The translations under genes and the position numbers were made by a program. 64,000 bases of DNA from DASQMT01 sp963839615 (lineage in GTDB: Bacteria; Actinomycetota; Thermoleophilia; Solirubrobacterales; Solirubrobacteraceae): NCBI GenBank assembly GCA_963839615.1, contig CAWIVY010000002.1, positions 62,001 through 126,000 on the forward strand. The letters run 5' to 3'. Below are positions 59,342-64,000 of the stretch, piece after piece. A model generated the notes under the pieces. That model was not told the origin of the DNA. It saw only the letters and a program-made list of their open reading frames with translations, and ran no database searches. Numbering within the stretch: the stretch's first letter is position 1; each line of letters starts with the position of its first letter.

Positions 59342-60867
59342 GCGCCGCGCCGGCCGAGCTGGCGGCGCTGCACGAGCGCGCCGCGATCCTGGCCGACCTC
59401 GGCCACGTCCACTCGCTGCTGTTCTGGGACCAGAACACGATGATGCCGCCGGACGGCGCGAGCGCGCGCGGCGACCACTCGGCGACGCTCGAGGCCGTCA
59501 CGCACGAGCGGCTCACGGACCCCGAGCTGGGGCGGCTGCTCGACGTGCTCGAGCCATGGGCGGCCGGGGAGGACCCGGATGCCGACGACGTGCGCCTCGT
59601 GCGCGAGCTGCGGCGCGACTTCGAGAAGGCCGTACGCGTCCCGACCAGCCTCGCCGCGGAGTTGAGCCGCGCCGCCGCGCACGGGCAGGCGGCCTGGCAG
59701 GAGGCGCGGGCGGCGGCCGACTTCTCCCGCTTCCGCGATGCGATGGAGCGCCAGATCGAGCTGCGCCACCGCTACGTCGACTGCTTCACGGGCTTCGAGC
59801 ACCGCTACGACGCGCTGCTCGACGACTTCGAGCCCGGCATGACGACGGCGGCGCTGCGGCCCCTGTTCGCCGAGTTGTCGGAGGGGCTCGTGCCGCTGCT
59901 GGCAGGCGCCGGCGGCAACCCTCCCAGGCCCGAGGGCGGCGCGTTCGGCGGCCCGCACGAGGTGGAACACCAGCGCCGGGCGCTGATGGCCATCCTCGAG
60001 GAGATCGGCTTCGATCCCGACGGCTGGCGCCTGGACGTCGCGCCGCACCCGTTCGCGCAGCAGATCGGGCGCGGCGACGTCCGCATCACCACGCGCTACG
60101 ACCTGCACGACTTCGGCAGCGCCTTCTTCGGCACCCTGCACGAGTTCGGGCACGGGCTATACGAGGCGGGCATCCCAGCCCGGTTCGCGCGCAGCCCGCT
60201 CGGCTCGCCCGTCTCGCTCGGCGTGCACGAGTCGCAGAGCCGGCTGTGGGAGAACCTCGTCGGCCGCAGCCGCCCGTTCTGCGCCTGGGCCCTCCCGCGC
60301 CTCGCCGCGAACCTGCCGGCATTTCCGGCGGGCACGACCGTGGACGACGTCTACCGGGGCGTCAACGCCGTCCACCCGAGCCTGATCCGGGTCGAGTCCG
60401 ACGAGACGACCTACAACCTCCACATCATCCTGCGCTTCGAGCTCGAGCTGGCGCTGATCGAGGGAACGCTGAGCGTCGACGAGCTGCCGGGCGCGTGGAA
60501 CGAGGGCATCCGCCGGCTGCTCGGGCTCGAGGTCCCCGACGACGCCCAGGGCGTGCTCCAGGACGTCCACTGGGGCGCCGGGCTGATCGGCTACTTCCCG
60601 ACCTACACGCTCGGCAACCTGATGGCCGCGCAGTTGTGGGAGACGTTGCGCGCCGACCTCCCGGAGGTCGACGCGCAGCTCGAGCGCGGTGACTTCACGC
60701 CGCTGCGGACCTGGCTCGTCGAGCAGGTCCACGTCCACGGCCGCAAGCTGCCCGCGCCCGAGTTGCTGCAGCGCGTGACGGGCCAGGAGCTCGCCGTCGC
60801 GCCGTTCCTGCGTTACCTGCGGGACAAGCTCGCGGACGCCGGCGTGCTCAGAGCAGCGCCTCGTTGA
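59338..60867 (+). CDS. M32-family metallocarboxypeptidase
   Basis: A 509-residue zinc carboxypeptidase (Taq type). The zinc motif is TLHEFGHGLYEAG (HEFGH), and the third ligand glutamate is in LGVHESQSRLWENLVGR. SLIRVESDETTYNLHIILRF is also conserved. It removes C-terminal residues from peptides in the cytoplasm. The GTG start overlaps the DivIVA stop by 4 nt (GTGA). Because of the frameshift upstream, DivIVA and this gene appear as one continuous open frame, which I do not regard as a fusion. Confidence 0.92.
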   Translation: MSAAPAELAALHERAAILADLGHVHSLLFWDQNTMMPPDGASARGDHSATLEAVTHERLTDPELGRLLDVLEPWAAGEDPDADDVRLVRELRRDFEKAVRVPTSLAAELSRAAAHGQAAWQEARAAADFSRFRDAMERQIELRHRYVDCFTGFEHRYDALLDDFEPGMTTAALRPLFAELSEGLVPLLAGAGGNPPRPEGGAFGGPHEVEHQRRALMAILEEIGFDPDGWRLDVAPHPFAQQIGRGDVRITTRYDLHDFGSAFFGTLHEFGHGLYEAGIPARFARSPLGSPVSLGVHESQSRLWENLVGRSRPFCAWALPRLAANLPAFPAGTTVDDVYRGVNAVHPSLIRVESDETTYNLHIILRFELELALIEGTLSVDELPGAWNEGIRRLLGLEVPDDAQGVLQDVHWGAGLIGYFPTYTLGNLMAAQLWETLRADLPEVDAQLERGDFTPLRTWLVEQVHVHGRKLPAPELLQRVTGQELAVAPFLRYLRDKLADAGVLRAAPR

Positions 60868-62089
60868 AGTGGGCGACGACGCGCCGCTCGTACTCGTCCG
60901 GGAACTCCTGGATCGCCTCGGTGTGCTGCGCGCCGGGCAGGTTCCAGTGCTCGACCGCGCCGTCTGCCGCCTTGTCGTAGAGCACGTTGAAGTCGCGTTC
61001 CTCCGTTTCCCCTGCCGAGATCAGCAGGGTCGGTGACTTCACGTCGGCGACGACGTCCTCGAGCGCCGGGCCGGGGTCCTCGCCCGACATCACCTGGACC
61101 GTCGCGAACATCATCCAGCCGGGCACCGTGCCGGCCTCGATGCCGCGGAGGTTGTGCCAGTCCTGGAACGAGCCGGCCGCGGCGCCGTCCGTGACCGTGG
61201 CGGCCAGGTCGGTGCGCTCCGCCGCGACCTGGATCAGGGCGTCGGCGCCGGTCGAGAGGCCGATCGCGCCGATCCTGCCCGGGTCGACGTCCGCGCGCCC
61301 ATCGAGGAACTCGAGCGCGCCGGCGATGTCCTTGGTCCAGTCGAAGCCGTAGTTGTTCTCCATGCCGTCGCTCTCGCCGCGCCCGCGGGCGTCGTAGACC
61401 AGCACGCCGTAGCCGTGGCGGGCGAGCATCTCGGCGTGGGCGACCGAGCCCTTGCGGTCGCTGCTGCCGCCGTGCACCACGACCACCGCAGCGCCGTTGC
61501 GCGACGGGCGGTACCAGCCGGCGAGCTCGAGCCCGTCGGTGGCCTCGAAGCGCACGTCGCCGTAGGCGGCGCTGGGCGGATCGCCGACCGGCTCGCGCCA
61601 CTTGTGCGTCGAGACGATGCCGATCCCGATCGGGCCGAGCACGAAGAGGAGCGTCATCAGCCCGGCCGGAATCAGGAGCACGCGTGTCGTCCAGCGCGCG
61701 CGCCGGCCGGACGGGCCCTCGCCGCGGTGGCGCCACGGGATCGCGACGGCCAGCCCGACTAGCACGAGTCCCGCAGCGGCGGCGAGCGCGCCGGTCACGT
61801 CGCCGCCGGCCGCACCGTGCGCCTCGATGTGCAGCACGTGCATCATCCCGTTGGCGAGCGCGAGGCCGCCGAAGGAGAAGGCGAGGGCGGCACGCAGCCC
61901 GGGCCGCAGCGACGGGAACGCGAGCACGCCCGCGACTGCGGCGGCGACCGAGATCGCCCCGGCCAGCGCGTGCTGGCCGAGGCCGAGGCCCGCTCCCCGG
62001 TGCACGAACGCGTCGTCGAGCGCGTGCACGATGAGCAGCAGGGTTGCGGCGCTGAAGACCAGCGCCTCTCCGGAGCGGTGGCGTGTCAT
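60848..62089 (-). CDS. Membrane-bound alpha/beta hydrolase, copy 1
   Basis: A 413-residue protein. About five transmembrane helices fill the first 170 residues (LVFSAATLLLIVHALDDAFV to LMTLLFVLGPIGIGIVSTHK). An alpha/beta-hydrolase domain follows, with VVVVHGGSSDRKGS, the nucleophile elbow AIGLSTGADALIQ and a C-terminal histidine in GAQHTEAIQEF. It is related to dienelactone-hydrolase/BAAT-like hydrolases; the substrate is unknown. Its ATG overlaps the stop of the upstream paralogue (ATGA). It overlaps the M32 gene end by 20 bp. Confidence 0.82.
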   Translation of the reverse strand: MTRHRSGEALVFSAATLLLIVHALDDAFVHRGAGLGLGQHALAGAISVAAAVAGVLAFPSLRPGLRAALAFSFGGLALANGMMHVLHIEAHGAAGGDVTGALAAAAGLVLVGLAVAIPWRHRGEGPSGRRARWTTRVLLIPAGLMTLLFVLGPIGIGIVSTHKWREPVGDPPSAAYGDVRFEATDGLELAGWYRPSRNGAAVVVVHGGSSDRKGSVAHAEMLARHGYGVLVYDARGRGESDGMENNYGFDWTKDIAGALEFLDGRADVDPGRIGAIGLSTGADALIQVAAERTDLAATVTDGAAAGSFQDWHNLRGIEAGTVPGWMMFATVQVMSGEDPGPALEDVVADVKSPTLLISAGETEERDFNVLYDKAADGAVEHWNLPGAQHTEAIQEFPDEYERRVVAHFNEALL

Positions 62090-63387
62090 GGCGCCAGCGC
62101 CTCGTCGAAGAACCCGACCACGCGCCGCTCGTACTCCTCGGGGCGTGCGGTGATGCCGCCGGTGTGCTTGGACTCCGGGATCTTCCAGTGCGTGACGGGC
62201 TCCTTCGCCGCACGTGCGTAGCCGTCGTTGAGCTCCTCGCCGTTCTGGCTGTCGCCCGCCTGGATGAGGAAGACGGGACGCGGCGAGATCTTCGGCACGA
62301 GCGTCTTCAGGTTGGCCGGCGGCGAGTGGTTGGAGAACACAGCCAGCGACGCTGTCTGCGTCACGTGGTGCACGCCGATCATCACCTTGCCGAAGCCGCT
62401 GGCCGTGTCGAGCTCCTCGGTCAGCGAGCGCGGTCCCGCGCCCTCGGAGACGACGGCTGCGAGGTCGTCGGTCTCGGCGGCGGTCTGGAGCATCAGCTCG
62501 CCGCCGACGGACAGGCCGATGCCGCCGATGCGGCCGGGGTCGACGTCGGGCCGGTGCTGGAGGTAGGCGATCGCCGCCTTGATGTCGCGCTCGCCGCCCC
62601 ATCCGAACGCGTGCGGGTCGCCTTCGCTCTTGCCCTCGCCGCGGCGGTCGAAGAGCAGCACGCCGTAGCCGTGGCGGGCCAGCATGCGGGTCTGCTTCTG
62701 CGGCCCGTTGCGGCCGGGGAACGCGATCACGGCGGCGCCGTTCTTGGACGGGACGTACCAGCCCTCGAGCTCGAGCCCGTCGCTCGTCTCGAACTTCACG
62801 TTCTCGTGGGCGACGCCGAGCTTGTCCTCCGGCACGACGGCGCGTCCCACATGCGTGCTGACGTAGCCGAGCACGAGCGGGAACACGAACAGCATCGCGA
62901 CGGCAATGCCCGTGACGCCGAGCAGCGCGCGGCGCGGGTAGCGCCACCAGAGGCTGCCCTCGGTGCGGCGCGTGCGCCACAGGGTGGCCGCGCCGAGGCC
63001 GAGCAGCAGCAGCCCGGCCGGGATCGCGAGCAGGCCGGTGAAGTCGTCACCCGATGCACCGAGCGCATTCGTGTAGTGGATCGCCTCGGCGCCGGCGGCG
63101 ATCCCGGGCACTCCGAGGAACAGCGACAGGGCGCCGCGGCGGCCGCCGCGCAGGCGCGGGTACGCCCACGCCGCGAGGCCGAGCACGGCGAGCGGCACGA
63201 GGCCGCTGACGAGGTGGTCGCCGGGCGACGTGCCCGGCTGCGGCTGCACGAAGTTGTCGTCGAGCACGTGCAGCGCGATCAGGGCCAGCCCGATCAGGAA
63301 GATGAGGGTCTCGCGAGTCCGGCCGCCCCGCCGCGTGAGCGGCGGGGCGGCAGGGGTCACGGACCGCTTGAGGGTCGCGGTCGTCAT
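62086..63387 (-). CDS. Membrane-bound alpha/beta hydrolase, copy 2
   Basis: A 433-residue paralogue of the next gene with the same layout. Several N-terminal transmembrane helices (ETLIFLIGLALIALHVLDDN onward) precede a hydrolase domain with IAFPGRNGPQKQTRMLARHG, the nucleophile elbow GGIGLSVGGELMLQ and a histidine in ESKHTGGITARPEEYERRVV. Both copies share VSTH-x-x-R, DGLEL-x-GWY-P-S and ARHGYGVL. The tandem, translationally coupled arrangement suggests a duplication with joint function at the membrane. Confidence 0.82.
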   Translation of the reverse strand: MTTATLKRSVTPAAPPLTRRGGRTRETLIFLIGLALIALHVLDDNFVQPQPGTSPGDHLVSGLVPLAVLGLAAWAYPRLRGGRRGALSLFLGVPGIAAGAEAIHYTNALGASGDDFTGLLAIPAGLLLLGLGAATLWRTRRTEGSLWWRYPRRALLGVTGIAVAMLFVFPLVLGYVSTHVGRAVVPEDKLGVAHENVKFETSDGLELEGWYVPSKNGAAVIAFPGRNGPQKQTRMLARHGYGVLLFDRRGEGKSEGDPHAFGWGGERDIKAAIAYLQHRPDVDPGRIGGIGLSVGGELMLQTAAETDDLAAVVSEGAGPRSLTEELDTASGFGKVMIGVHHVTQTASLAVFSNHSPPANLKTLVPKISPRPVFLIQAGDSQNGEELNDGYARAAKEPVTHWKIPESKHTGGITARPEEYERRVVGFFDEALAP

Positions 63388-63399
63388 CGTGAGCTCCGG

Positions 63400-64000
63400 C
63401 TACTCGTAGTGGAGCGCGTCGAGCACGTTGAGCCGCGAGGCCCGCCGCGCCGGCATGATCGCCGCGGCGACTCCGGCGAGGATCGCGACGAGCGTGAAGC
63501 CCGCCAGCGTCTGGATCGGCACGACCAGGCTGACGCCCTGGCCCGACATCGCCTGGGTCACGAGCGCGGCTAGGAACACGCCGAGTCCGAGGCCGAGCAC
63601 CGCGCCGATCAGCGCCGTGATGATGCTCTCGTGCCGGATCATGCGGCGCGCCTGACGGCGCGTCATCCCGATCGTGCGCAGCATGCCCAGCTCCCGCGTG
63701 CGCTCGAACACCGAGAGCACGAGGGTGTTGACCATGCCGAACAGGCTCACGATGACCGAGAACCCGAGCAGGACATAGAGCATCGCCAGCAGCGTCGCCA
63801 TCTCCTTGGTGCTGTCCTTCGGGTACGCGGCTCCGGTGTGGAAGGTCGCGTCACCGAAGTCCGCGACCGCGGCCTTCAGCCCTGCGGCGGCGCTGTCGTC
63901 CGCGTCGAGGAACGTGAACATGTTCTTCGGCTGCGAAGCGATGGCGTCGAAGCCCTTCTGGCTGATGCTGACGTCGCCGAGCAGGGTCTTCCCCTTTGGC
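63400..64000 (-). CDS. FtsX/MacB-type ABC permease, C-terminal part (cut by window end)
   Basis: The last 200 residues of an FtsX-domain permease, with the frame open to the window edge. An extracytoplasmic segment (GDVSISQKGFDAIASQPKNM) is followed by three transmembrane helices, the typical cytoplasmic loop SVFERTRELGMLRTIGMTRR and the ending AAIMPARRASRLNVLDALHY. Such permeases pair with a MacB/LolD-like ATPase, presumably beyond the window. It is 12 nt upstream of the hydrolase pair and likely co-transcribed. Confidence 0.9.
   Translation of the reverse strand, partial: PKGKTLLGDVSISQKGFDAIASQPKNMFTFLDADDSAAAGLKAAVADFGDATFHTGAAYPKDSTKEMATLLAMLYVLLGFSVIVSLFGMVNTLVLSVFERTRELGMLRTIGMTRRQARRMIRHESIITALIGAVLGLGLGVFLAALVTQAMSGQGVSLVVPIQTLAGFTLVAILAGVAAAIMPARRASRLNVLDALHYE

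Overview
The window is very GC-rich, densely packed and almost entirely coding. It looks like a chromosomal segment of a high-GC actinobacterium. The gene content and protein styles (R/A/G-rich linkers, a secreted protein with a W-x-x-W-G motif, a two-repeat Clp_N protein paired with a small HTH protein, DtxR-like and CGAAC-N4-GTTCG regulatory boxes) fit the Thermoleophilia (Solirubrobacter/Conexibacter type) best, but that placement is inference. I found no rRNA, tRNA, CRISPR array, prophage or complete insertion sequence.

Layout. 1-6644: tryptophan biosynthesis trpE(partial)-G-D-C, an HtrA-type protease, then trpF-B-A, mostly with 4-nt overlaps. 6672-12333: a small membrane protein and a complete branched-chain amino-acid ABC transporter (livK-H-M-G-F) behind a promoter that carries a 17-bp palindrome. 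12330-19074: zinc-ribbon membrane protein and divergent MarR regulator, NAD-dependent epimerase, nitrilase-family amidohydrolase divergent from a ureohydrolase, cytochrome P450, enolase-superfamily enzyme. 19088-23072: polA and a class-III aminotransferase, each interrupted by a +1 frameshift. 23173-28661: ArsR-type regulator, small membrane proteins, HSL-family esterase, secreted protein, PLP dehydratase, FAD reductase, with several extragenic palindromic elements. 28733-32262: rpsA, coaE, lytic transglycosylase, SDR.

32320-40639 is a sugar-utilisation island. lacI, a solute-binding lipoprotein, two permeases and an MsmK/UgpC-type ATPase are read leftward. A GH13 alpha-glucosidase and a debranching-type hydrolase are read rightward. 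A LacI-type operator lies between the two arms. 40606-42402: dinB under a LexA-type box, a palindrome cluster and a decayed DUF2461 gene. 42495-46021: EfeO/EfeU-type iron uptake behind a DtxR-like palindrome. 46018-53911: lectin-like secreted protein, secreted glycosidase, amino-acid permease with Usp protein, uvrB. 53931-60867: tail-anchored coiled-coil protein, two copies of a PrmA-like methyltransferase plus partner module flanking a ClpN/HTH pair, a DivIVA-domain protein and an M32 carboxypeptidase. 60848-64000: two membrane alpha/beta hydrolases and an FtsX-type permease cut by the window edge.

Three window-wide signals stand out. (1) At least 18 genes have a TANNNT hexamer ending 6-10 nt before the start codon, the signature of leaderless transcription. 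(2) Short palindromic repeats, including an identical 18-bp palindrome in three copies and a 69-bp element at about 90 percent identity, recur in gene-free gaps and are combined differently at each site. (3) Five otherwise intact genes (polA, aminotransferase, rpsA, ABC ATPase, divIVA) are each broken by a net +1 frameshift. This most likely reflects sequence or assembly error, but all five have the same sign.
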